NCBI GenBank assembly: GCA_020025575.1
Contig: JAHHRW010000011.1
Span: forward strand, 1-61,350
Origin: Oscillospiraceae bacterium
GTDB taxonomy: Bacteria; Bacillota; Clostridia; Oscillospirales; Oscillospiraceae
DNA length: 61,350 nt
Reading direction: 5' to 3'
Part shown: positions 40,647 through 48,415 of the stretch, one piece after another
Numbering within the stretch: position 1 is the first letter of the stretch
Layout of the letters: each line of letters opens with the position of its first letter
The notes under the pieces: model-generated
What the model was told of the DNA's origin: nothing
What the model saw: only the letters and a program-made list of their open reading frames with translations
Database searches by the model: none
Program-made: the position numbers and the translations under genes

Positions 40647-41483
40647 TTACTTTCCTAGATAGGTGCGGATGATTTCCAAGTATTCGTCGGGATAGAAACC
40701 AATTTCGCCCTGAAAGCGGGTCAGCGCAATCAAACCGCCGTCGATTTCTTCAATAGAGGCCAGCATCTGGGCGTTATCTACCTTCAGACCGCCGCCGTAG
40801 ACCACATCAATACCGCCGGTGACTTCCTTGATAAAGCGGGCGATCTTGGTGATATATTCCTTGCCGGCAGGAGTCTTGCCCGGGCCGATGGACCAGATTG
40901 GCTCGTATCCGATGACCACTCTACTCTTGTCCACGCCCTCGAGGCCGATCTCCAGCTGTTCCCGGAGCACTTCCTGCCAGCGATCCAGTTCTTCTTCCTT
41001 TTCGCCGATGCAGTACAGCACGGTCATTCCCTGCTCCACAGCCAGACGGATTTCCTGATTCAGCAGACGGTTCACTGCCTTGGTGTCGGTGACACCTGCC
41101 TCAGCCAGAACGCCCATTTTGTCGTTGCGCTCTTCACAGTGACCGATGATGGTGGAATGGACGCCCATGGCCTTCATGGCGGAGACGGGGCGGTTGGTGG
41201 TGAATGCGCCGAAGTTGCCGCCCACAGCGGTATTCATGCGGTAGACGCTCTGGCATCCCACCTGAACGGGGCTGTTTTCTGTCAGTGCATCCACTGCATT
41301 CAGCAGATGTGCCTCGGGAAAATACTGGACAAATTCCACTTCGGCTGCATCGTACTTGCGCAGAGCCTCCTGGGTATTGGAAACAATGTAGCTGCCCCAC
41401 TGGTTCAGGGGTGCAATGCGATTGACACCCCCCAGCTCCACGGGGACATCAAAACGCTTTAGGTTCAGAAAAATATGTTTCAT
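40647..41483 (-). CDS. tpiA: Divergent triosephosphate isomerase-family protein
   Basis: 278-aa TIM-barrel isomerase. Catalytic residues are kept: N7/K9 (LNLKR, usual NWK), H115 in IIGHCEER (usual GHSERR) and E194 in GYEPIWSIGPGKTP; the phosphate-binding strand is YGGGLKVDNA (usual YGGSV). The changes Ser to Cys after the catalytic His and Thr to Pro in loop 6 set it apart from housekeeping TPI. As a member of a sugar operon it may isomerise dihydroxyacetone phosphate/glyceraldehyde phosphate from the neighbouring aldolase, or a related erythrulose/tetrose phosphate, as TPI-like EryH enzymes do. SD GAGGT; 11 bases after the phosphofructokinase gene. Confidence 0.82.
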   Translation of the reverse strand: MKHIFLNLKRFDVPVELGGVNRIAPLNQWGSYIVSNTQEALRKYDAAEVEFVQYFPEAHLLNAVDALTENSPVQVGCQSVYRMNTAVGGNFGAFTTNRPVSAMKAMGVHSTIIGHCEERNDKMGVLAEAGVTDTKAVNRLLNQEIRLAVEQGMTVLYCIGEKEEELDRWQEVLREQLEIGLEGVDKSRVVIGYEPIWSIGPGKTPAGKEYITKIARFIKEVTGGIDVVYGGGLKVDNAQMLASIEEIDGGLIALTRFQGEIGFYPDEYLEIIRTYLGK

Positions 41484-41494
41484 GATGTGTTACC

Positions 41495-42655
41495 TCATCT
41501 CAAGATTGCATACTGGGGGAAGTTACCGCCCATAAGGGGGTTGGCATACTCGAAGAATTTATCATCGATCTTGTTGCCCTCCACGATCCACTCCAGAGGG
41601 AACTTCTTCTCTACATTGGCAACCCGCTCAAGCGGTGCCAGAAACAGGTCGAAGGAGTACGTTTCACCACGGTGTGCATCGATGGCTACCATGTAGCCAC
41701 TTTCTCCTCTGATTGCTGATTCTAGTGCAAACTTACCCACAGCGTAGGCCTCTTCACGGTCAGGATTGGAAATCCGAGACATATCGTTTCTGCCCATCAA
41801 ACCGGGCTTTTCTGCACGGGATTTGATATTTAGCTGCTGAATAATCATGTCGGAGATATGCTGTGCAGTGCCACCGGGAATCACATGACCAAAACCGTCC
41901 ACAATGCCGCTGTCAGCCAGGGGCTTTCCATCAAGACCACAGCAACCTTCGCTAATGGTAACTAGAAGACCTTTTCCCTTAGCATATTCACGCTCAATAT
42001 CTGCCATCATCTGGTCGGTGTCGACCAACTGCTCGGGAAGATAGGTCAGAACTTCGCAGTTCGTAATTCGGTCTGCCAATGCCGATGCAGCAGTGAGCCA
42101 GCCAGCGTTGCGCCCCATCACTTCCATAACAACAACGTGGATGGGCAGACCAGAAGCCTCCAGCGCCAACTCAGAGGCACCGATTGCAGAGAAACGTGCA
42201 GCCGAACCAAAGCCGGGGCAGTGGTCGGTAATATCCAGATCGTTATCAATGGTCTTGGGGATGCCGATGACCCGTAGATCCAGCCCCTCTTTCTTAGCAA
42301 GCTCATTTACCTTGTTGCAGGTGTCCATGGAGTCGTTGCCGCCATTATAGAAGAAACAGTCGATTTTGAACTTCTTCAGGGTTTCAATGACGGTGGGATA
42401 ATCGGCATCGGTGAGCTTTCTGCGGCAGGAACCGATTGCAGAGGCAGGGGTGTGAGACAGGCGGGCAATGGTAGCGGCAGGCACATCGGTCAGATCTATG
42501 AGATCGCCCTTGAGAATGCCCTCTGCACCAAAGCGGGCGGCGTAAATCTTATCAACTTTGCCGCTTTCGCGGGCAGCCTCCGCCACACCCTGTAAAGAGC
42601 TATTGATGACCGGGGTAGGGCCACCGCCATGTGCCACTAAGATGTTCAGTCCCAT
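41495..42655 (-). CDS. Phosphofructokinase family, PPi-dependent signature
   Basis: 386-aa enzyme of the phosphofructokinase fold: AHGGGPTPVINSSLQG at the N-terminus, NGGNDSMDT (105-112), GIPKTIDNDL with K134, and VVVMEVMGRNAGWLTAA. In ATP-dependent enzymes the equivalents are GGDGS and PGTIDND; the Asp/Lys pair here (D108, K134) marks the pyrophosphate-using type. It would phosphorylate a ketose phosphate before aldol cleavage, probably using PPi. The ATG at 42655 has GGAGG nine bases upstream; upstream in-frame codons are not conserved. It lies 49 bases after lacI in the same direction. Confidence 0.85.
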   Translation of the reverse strand: MGLNILVAHGGGPTPVINSSLQGVAEAARESGKVDKIYAARFGAEGILKGDLIDLTDVPAATIARLSHTPASAIGSCRRKLTDADYPTVIETLKKFKIDCFFYNGGNDSMDTCNKVNELAKKEGLDLRVIGIPKTIDNDLDITDHCPGFGSAARFSAIGASELALEASGLPIHVVVMEVMGRNAGWLTAASALADRITNCEVLTYLPEQLVDTDQMMADIEREYAKGKGLLVTISEGCCGLDGKPLADSGIVDGFGHVIPGGTAQHISDMIIQQLNIKSRAEKPGLMGRNDMSRISNPDREEAYAVGKFALESAIRGESGYMVAIDAHRGETYSFDLFLAPLERVANVEKKFPLEWIVEGNKIDDKFFEYANPLMGGNFPQYAILR

Positions 42656-42704
42656 TTCAATTTTCCTCCTAAATTTATATATTTGCATATTTAAATGATC
42701 TGTT

Positions 42705-43712
42705 TCAGGTGCTGTCACGCTCTATTAGAATCGTCTGATAATGCAGGTGAACGGGGTTGCCTCCGTGGATCATATCGTGCAGGGTGGTAAAAATTGCTTT
42801 GGCTACAGTTTGTCGGTCAGTTTCAATGGTCGTTAGTTTGGGGTAGGTGATTTTGCTGATTCGGGAGTTATCAAAGCCCACCACCGCGATATCCTGGGGT
42901 ACAGAAAGACCGCAGCTCTGTATGGCGGTAATGGCGATGGATGCCAGAGCATCATTACGGGCAACGATGCCGTCAATTGGCATGCCACTTTTGATTCGTG
43001 CAACAATTGCCGCCGCAACTTCGTCCTCGTTGTGGCAACCGGAAATTATGCTGCCCTTGGTTAGTGCAAGGCCGCTTTCGATTACCTGTTCACAAAATCC
43101 ACGATAACGCAGGTCCTGCATGTTGCTAAAATGATCACGGGCGCTCATTCTATCGATGTGTACTAGATGTGTTCTTCCCTTATCGGCTAGGAGCTTTACT
43201 GCTTTACGAATTCCTTCGCTCAATCCTGTATATACAACCGAGACGCGGGGATCCATATCATCGTAGTCTCGGCTACCGATCAGTACAACAGGAATATTAT
43301 TGTTAACAAACTGCAGAATGTACTCTCGCCGAAAAGATGCAGAACTGATTACGATACCATCTGGCTGCCTACTGATAATCTGTTGGACGAAATCTTCGCT
43401 ATTACGATTGCCGGTTAGGGAAATCAGATATCCCTTAGGATAGGCGCACTTATCCATCTCTGCGACCATATGACCAAAATGCTCGTTGGCAATATCATCG
43501 GCAATAAACATGATATGCCCACTGGGCTTGCCTTTGAGTGCGCGAGCAATGTTGTTGGGGTGGTAGTTCAGTTCGCGAATTGCATCCAACACGCGCTGTC
43601 GCTTTTCCTCTGCCACATAGCGATTGTTATTTACGACATAAGAAACAATCGTTTCGGAAACACCAGCACGCTTTGCAACATCTTTACGGGTTACTTTTAC
43701 AACAGGTGCCAT
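42705..43712 (-). CDS. LacI-family transcriptional regulator
   Basis: 335 aa. The N-terminal LacI helix-turn-helix is VTRKDVAKRAGVSETIVSYV with hinge RVLDAIRELNYHPNNIARAL, and a periplasmic-binding-protein-like effector domain follows (from about residue 60 to the end: GIVARNDALASIAI, DIAVVGFDNSRIS, TTIETDRQTVAKAI). Probable repressor of both the operon it heads and the divergent aldolase/ABC operon; the effector is unknown, most likely the substrate sugar or its phosphate. The ATG at 43712 has AAGGGG seven bases upstream. Confidence 0.92.
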   Translation of the reverse strand: MAPVVKVTRKDVAKRAGVSETIVSYVVNNNRYVAEEKRQRVLDAIRELNYHPNNIARALKGKPSGHIMFIADDIANEHFGHMVAEMDKCAYPKGYLISLTGNRNSEDFVQQIISRQPDGIVISSASFRREYILQFVNNNIPVVLIGSRDYDDMDPRVSVVYTGLSEGIRKAVKLLADKGRTHLVHIDRMSARDHFSNMQDLRYRGFCEQVIESGLALTKGSIISGCHNEDEVAAAIVARIKSGMPIDGIVARNDALASIAITAIQSCGLSVPQDIAVVGFDNSRISKITYPKLTTIETDRQTVAKAIFTTLHDMIHGGNPVHLHYQTILIERDST

Positions 43713-43776
43713 GAAAGCACCCCTTTCTTTCTGAATTAACATTGCTTAGAATCAATATTTACTCGTATGTATATAT

Positions 43777-43804
43777 AATATAGCAAAATTAGGTATCTCG
43801 TCAA
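43777..43804 (-). promoter_or_regulatory. Promoter of the lacI-pfk-tpi-larA operon
   Basis: Minus strand TTGACG (43804-43799), 16-base spacer, TATATT (43782-43777). Confidence 0.65.
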
Positions 43805-43845
43805 TAGGTATTTGCTTTTTGTGTAACTATAACAAATGTTGGAAA

Positions 43846-43864
43846 TTTATTTTATAGAAATAAA
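43846..43864. promoter_or_regulatory. Inverted repeat in the divergent lacI/aldolase promoter region
   Basis: TTTATTT and AAATAAA (7-bp arms, 5-base centre) lie between the two divergent promoters and could be a regulator site. The sequence is AT-rich, so chance is possible. Confidence 0.35.
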
Positions 43865-43893
43865 CAAATATGACAAAATATCGAAGATTCTTA

Positions 43894-43922
43894 TTGACTT
43901 TTTATTTCTGAAATCCTATATT
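43894..43922 (+). promoter_or_regulatory. Promoter of the aldolase/ABC/isomerase operon
   Basis: TTGACT (43894-43899), 17-base spacer, TATATT (43917-43922). Confidence 0.75.
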
Positions 43923-43943
43923 TGAAGTGTAATTATTGATCCT

Positions 43944-43994
43944 CCCTACAGGTTGTAGGGTATTTTTCGTGTACATGATACACACGTATGTACA
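43944..43994 (+). promoter_or_regulatory. Leader elements: terminator-like hairpin and 7-bp dyad before the aldolase gene
   Basis: Downstream of the predicted start (~43930), CCCTACA and TGTAGGG (43944-43950, 43954-43960) form a hairpin followed by TATTTTT, like a weak intrinsic terminator. A second inverted repeat, TGTACAT (43970-43976) and ATGTACA (43988-43994), follows. They may be an attenuator and an operator respectively; both roles are inferred from position. Confidence 0.45.
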
Positions 43995-44065
43995 GTGTGT
44001 TTGGATGACAGGCGTGTTGCTTTTATCAAGCTCGCTGTTGCGGGTAAAAAATGGAGGAGTTAAAA

Positions 44066-44920
44066 ATGCTTACAACGAACTTAGAACAGATGCAAAAGGC
44101 AGCAAGAGAAGGCTATGCCATTCCCGCAATCAATACGCAGGGTGGTAACTATGACATCATTATGGCCACCTGCAAAGCTGCTGAACAGATGCAGTCTCCG
44201 ATCATCTTGGCACACTACGTTGCCACGGGTGCATATTCTGGTCACGACTGGTTTGTGAATGTTGCAAAATGGTGCGCAAACAAAGTTTCGGTTCCTGTTT
44301 CCATTCATTTGGATCATGGCAGCGATTTTGACATCTGTATGCAGGCGTTGAAACTTGGGTTTACTTCTGTAATGATAGATGGTTCCACTTCCCCAGTGGA
44401 AGAAAATGCAGCACTGACGCAGAGCGTTGTGAAGGTTGGCAATGCATTCGGTGTCCCTGTTGAGGCTGAAATTGGCGAACTACAGCGTCTGGACAGTGAT
44501 GGCACTGTGATGGAAAACAAAAACACCGCTGATCCTGAACAGGTTCGGCAGTTTCTGTCTTTGTGTCATCCTGATACGTTGGCCATTGGCATCGGCAATG
44601 CACATGGTTACTACAAGGGAGAACCCGATATCAAGCTGGATGTTCTGCGCAAGGTTCGTGAGTTCACCGATATTCCTTTTGTTCTGCACGGTTGCACCGG
44701 CATGAAGGAAGAGATTATCAAAGAAGCAATCGGACTGGGCGTTGCGAAAATTAACTTTGGTACTGAGATACGATACAAGTACGTACAGCACTATGAGGAA
44801 GCCCTCAAGACGCTGAACCATCAGGGACATTCGTGGAAACTGAGTCAGTATGCATGCGATGCACTGGCTGAGGATATTAAGAATATCATCCGTCTGTCCG
44901 GTTCTGCCGGAAAGGCCTGA
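44066..44920 (+). CDS. Class II (zinc) ketose-bisphosphate aldolase family protein
   Basis: 284-aa aldolase of the FbaA/GatY/KbaY type. Zinc and catalytic residues are in place: D83 and H84 in HLDHGSDFD, VEAEIGEL with the conserved Glu, H180 in GIGNAHG and H208 in VLHGCTG. Most homologues have LHG-G/A-S-G/D here; the Cys-Thr pair lies in the phosphate-binding loop and may signal another substrate. KINFGTEIR at 230-240 is the usual second phosphate site. The ATG at 44066 has GGAGG eight bases upstream. It heads the plus-strand arm of the sugar locus and would cleave the product of the phosphofructokinase encoded on the other arm. Confidence 0.88.
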   Translation: MLTTNLEQMQKAAREGYAIPAINTQGGNYDIIMATCKAAEQMQSPIILAHYVATGAYSGHDWFVNVAKWCANKVSVPVSIHLDHGSDFDICMQALKLGFTSVMIDGSTSPVEENAALTQSVVKVGNAFGVPVEAEIGELQRLDSDGTVMENKNTADPEQVRQFLSLCHPDTLAIGIGNAHGYYKGEPDIKLDVLRKVREFTDIPFVLHGCTGMKEEIIKEAIGLGVAKINFGTEIRYKYVQHYEEALKTLNHQGHSWKLSQYACDALAEDIKNIIRLSGSAGKA

Positions 44921-45127
44921 TGTTCAGCCCGCTCCGTAGCAAGAATATATAGTATGATCGTGCGTTCGCATATAAACCAAAATTGAGGCAACCATGTGAT
45001 AAGCTGGCCAAAACAGTGTACAAGCGATTGACAACCAGGGGTAGAATTCTATCGGCAATTGATATAAACACGTGTTTTGCCATTGTTTGCATTCTATAAA
45101 TACACACTTAATTAGGAGGAAATGAAA

Positions 45128-46471
45128 ATGAAGAAACTGCTCGCGTTTATTTTAGCAATGGTAATGGTTCTTTCTATGGCAGCCTGCGGTACGGATAATA
45201 CAGACAGCACCGATAAACCCGACACAACCAACGCACCTGACACCATTCAGGGCTCTGCAGAGAAAGAGCCTGTTACGCTGCGTTTTTACAACTACGCACT
45301 CTCGGAAAAAGCGAAGGCTGCATGGTGGGAAAACACCATTGCTGAATTTGAGAAGGAGCACGATTGGATCAACATTGAGACTGTCACTGTTGACTTTAAC
45401 AGCATGATTACAACTTTGAATAACGACATTGCGTCCGGTCAGACAGCAGACCTCATCTACGGTGAGAATGCATGGGTTCCTACTCTGGCAGAAGCTGGAT
45501 TCATTGATAAGCCCTCTAATGTTTTGAGTGAGGATTTCTACAATGGGTACTATGACTACGCACTGGATGCATTTAAGTATAACGATGAAGTTTATGGAGT
45601 ACCCCACTACATGACCAACTGGATTATCTTTGTCAACAAGGATCTGATAGAAGGTGCGGGCCTGAAGATGGAAGATTTCCCCACAACCGAAAAAGGTCTG
45701 AAAGAATGGATTGACAAGTTAGGCGCACATTACAAGGGCTCCAACGTTTCCACCATTTTTGGCGTGACCACTGCTGAGGTGCCTGCTACCGGCACTGCGC
45801 TGCATGCACTTTTCTCCGCTTACGGAGGTCACCTGTTTAATGATGACGGTTCTCTGGACGATCTGACTTCTGGCAACAATAAGACGGCTATGTCGGAAAT
45901 GCTGGACTTCTGTGACTACCTCATTGATAATAACTACACGCAGGAGAACCTGAAACTGAAGGACTACCGTGCAGCTTTTGGTGCTGGAAATGTCTGTATG
46001 TATATCGACCAGTCTTGGGGCTACGCGCAGATTGGCGAAGTTGACCAAGAGGCCTCTAAGTTCACTGTTTCTGCACCGCTGCCCACAACCATGGGCACCA
46101 ACGGAAAGGGCGACTCCCTCATTTCTGCACACTCCTTCTTGCTGGGGTCTGACCTGGACGATGCTAAGAAAGAGGCGGTAGATCTGTTCGTTCAGTACTG
46201 CACCTCCAACGAGGTTATGGAAGAGTACCTGAATAACATCGGTTTGGCATTCCCAGCTCACGAGAACATGAAGGACTGCAAGATTTCCCCAATTTTGGAT
46301 GGCGCTGCTGCGGGTTCGGAGCATGTTATGTATCAGGCAATGCCTGCAGCGGTTGTCAGTATCGAGAAACAGCTGGCAACAACAGTTTTGAACTATACCA
46401 TCAACGGCATGAGTTTGGATGACGCGATTGCAGATTACATCCAGCAGGCAGAGTACCACATCAATCAGTAA
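45128..46471 (+). CDS. Sugar ABC transporter substrate-binding lipoprotein
   Basis: 447 aa. A lipoprotein signal peptide ends in LSMAAC (C20), a linker rich in Asp, Thr and Pro follows, then a family 1 extracellular solute-binding domain from about residue 45 (VTLRFYNYALSEKAKAAWW to the C-terminus). It would catch the sugar outside the membrane for the two permeases that follow. The second ATG (45128) is eight bases behind AGGAGG and is preferred to 45122. Between the aldolase stop and this start (44921-45127) I see AT-rich sequence with no convincing terminator or gene. Confidence 0.93.
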   Translation: MKKLLAFILAMVMVLSMAACGTDNTDSTDKPDTTNAPDTIQGSAEKEPVTLRFYNYALSEKAKAAWWENTIAEFEKEHDWINIETVTVDFNSMITTLNNDIASGQTADLIYGENAWVPTLAEAGFIDKPSNVLSEDFYNGYYDYALDAFKYNDEVYGVPHYMTNWIIFVNKDLIEGAGLKMEDFPTTEKGLKEWIDKLGAHYKGSNVSTIFGVTTAEVPATGTALHALFSAYGGHLFNDDGSLDDLTSGNNKTAMSEMLDFCDYLIDNNYTQENLKLKDYRAAFGAGNVCMYIDQSWGYAQIGEVDQEASKFTVSAPLPTTMGTNGKGDSLISAHSFLLGSDLDDAKKEAVDLFVQYCTSNEVMEEYLNNIGLAFPAHENMKDCKISPILDGAAAGSEHVMYQAMPAAVVSIEKQLATTVLNYTINGMSLDDAIADYIQQAEYHINQ

Positions 46472-46563
46472 TCATTGTTTCAAAGTAAACAGCTGAATCC
46501 GCTGAGAATGAGGTGGGTGTCATTTCACCTACCTCATTTTTAGCAAAATTGAGGAGATGAATC

Positions 46564-47514
46564 ATGCGTACTTCTACAAAGGGGCCATCTAAAAAAATAA
46601 ATAGCCACCATACGATTCTGGGGACAAAAAATCAAAAAGATGCTGCTTTTTCTCTGCTCCTGTTGATGCCCGCCATTATTTTGTGTATTACATTTATTTT
46701 GATTCCAATAGTCGATTCTGTCAAAATGAGTTTTACATCCTATAAGATTAAAAATCTTACACAGGGAATCCCTGGTGTGTGGAATAATTTTGCAAACTAT
46801 ACCCGCCTGTGGGAATCAGGTAAATTGCAGGATTCAATTGTTGTCACATTATGGTTTGTCGGTATAACGGTGGTGCTGACTTTTATCATCAGTATGGCTC
46901 TTGCACTAATGCTCAACAGTAAGATTAAGGGAGCACGGTTCCTGCGCAGCGTTATGATGATTCCCTGGGTTATCCCCACTGTGATTGCAGGTCTTCTATG
47001 GGCTTGGATTTTTGCAAATCCCTATGGTTTGCTGCAATACCTTGTAAAAGTGTTCACTGGCGGAAGAATCGATGATTTTGGCATCCTAAACAACCAAAAT
47101 ACAGCGCTGTGGGGTGTGATAATAGCGGCACTGTGGAAACAAATACCATTGATGACGTTGCTCCTGTTGTCCGGTATGCAGAATGTGCCCGACAGCATTA
47201 TGGAAGCTGCAACAATAGATGGTGCAAGTTATATGGCACGCCTTTTCAATATTTTGATTCCCTATATGCGCAGTGTGATTGCTGTTACTGTCTCCATGTG
47301 TATCATTGAGAATTTTAAGCAATATCCTCTGTTTGCTACCTTAACAAATGGCGGCCCCTCAGGAGCGACCACAACATTGGCTGTTTTATCTTACGACGAG
47401 GCCTTTGTAAACTACAATTACGGTTCTGGCGCTGCGGTAACGACTGTATGGCTGTTATTGATGATAGTGGTTGTTTTCATTTTTAACCGTATCTTCAAAA
47501 AGAGTCAAGACTGA
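46564..47514 (+). CDS. Sugar ABC transporter permease (MalF type)
   Basis: 316-aa inner-membrane permease of the CUT1 family with six transmembrane helices. The cytoplasmic coupling loop EAATIDGASYMARLFNILIP carries the EAA-x3-G motif. The LMPAIILCITFILIPIVDSV start and the PWVIPTVIAGLLWAWIF segment are typical of MalF/UgpA-type proteins. SD GAGGAG seven bases before the ATG. It pairs with the next gene; the ATPase subunit is not encoded here and must come from elsewhere, as with the shared MsmX-type ATPases of Firmicutes. Confidence 0.93.
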   Translation: MRTSTKGPSKKINSHHTILGTKNQKDAAFSLLLLMPAIILCITFILIPIVDSVKMSFTSYKIKNLTQGIPGVWNNFANYTRLWESGKLQDSIVVTLWFVGITVVLTFIISMALALMLNSKIKGARFLRSVMMIPWVIPTVIAGLLWAWIFANPYGLLQYLVKVFTGGRIDDFGILNNQNTALWGVIIAALWKQIPLMTLLLLSGMQNVPDSIMEAATIDGASYMARLFNILIPYMRSVIAVTVSMCIIENFKQYPLFATLTNGGPSGATTTLAVLSYDEAFVNYNYGSGAAVTTVWLLLMIVVVFIFNRIFKKSQD

Positions 47515-47528
47515 GGAGGTAATGCGCA

Positions 47529-48389
47529 ATGAAAAATATTCCCCCAAGATTAGGACGCAGAACGCTCCGTTTCACCGGATCTATGCTGAAGTATCTTGCT
47601 ATTTTAGTTGTTTTCGTGTTCTTGCTGTTTCCCGTTTATTGGATGCTTGTTACTTCGCTAAAACTTAATACGGAATCCTACCGTCCTACCCCCACTTTGT
47701 GGCCAGAAAATGTGAACTGGGATGGCTATATTTCGTTAATCAAAGACGGGAAATTCCTTACCTATTATAAAAATAATATCATTGTTTCCAGCATGGCTGC
47801 AGTTGTGATCTGCTTTATCTCTGTGTTTGCAGGTTATGCATTGAGTCGTTTCCATTTTAACTGGAATGTTGTGTTATTGGCGACCTTCTCCTTTGCGCAG
47901 ATGATGCCTGTTATCAGCCGTCTAATCTCTTTGTATACGATTTTGAGAAAACTAAATATGACAGATAGCCATCTTGGTCTGGTTTTGGCGATTTGTGCAA
48001 CACAGATCCCATTCTGTGTATCCTTAATGGCATCCTTCTTTGATGGAATTCCAAAAGAATTGGAAGAGGCATCTTCTGTGGATGGCTGCGGCAGATTTAA
48101 GACTCTGTTCAAAGTTGTTATGCCATTGGTAATTCCGGGGCTGCTGGCTGTTGGTGTATATAGCTTTTTGCAGACCTGGGACGATTATCTGCATGCCAAC
48201 ACACTGATCCGTTCTCCTGAACTATGGACATTGTCCCAGGGCTTAAAGCTGACTTATTTGGGAGAAGTGAGTGACTGGCAATTGATTAACGCGGCATCTA
48301 CACTCGGTGCGGTACCTATGATTTTTGTGTTCTTCTTCTTCCAGAAGTACATGATTAAGGGACTGGTTGCTGGTGCTGTTAAAGGTTAA
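47529..48389 (+). CDS. Sugar ABC transporter permease (MalG type)
   Basis: 286-aa partner permease with six helices. The coupling motif is ELEEASSVDGCGRFKTLFKVVMP, a variant of EAA-x3-G, and the N-terminus has YWMLVTSLK as in MalG/UgpE proteins. The C-terminal FFFFQKYMIKGLVAGAVKG is the standard end of the family. SD GAGGAGG lies ten bases before the ATG, 14 bases after the preceding stop. Confidence 0.93.
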   Translation: MKNIPPRLGRRTLRFTGSMLKYLAILVVFVFLLFPVYWMLVTSLKLNTESYRPTPTLWPENVNWDGYISLIKDGKFLTYYKNNIIVSSMAAVVICFISVFAGYALSRFHFNWNVVLLATFSFAQMMPVISRLISLYTILRKLNMTDSHLGLVLAICATQIPFCVSLMASFFDGIPKELEEASSVDGCGRFKTLFKVVMPLVIPGLLAVGVYSFLQTWDDYLHANTLIRSPELWTLSQGLKLTYLGEVSDWQLINAASTLGAVPMIFVFFFFQKYMIKGLVAGAVKG

Positions 48390-48415
48390 TTGAAAGAATC
48401 AAAGGAGTTCTAGTT

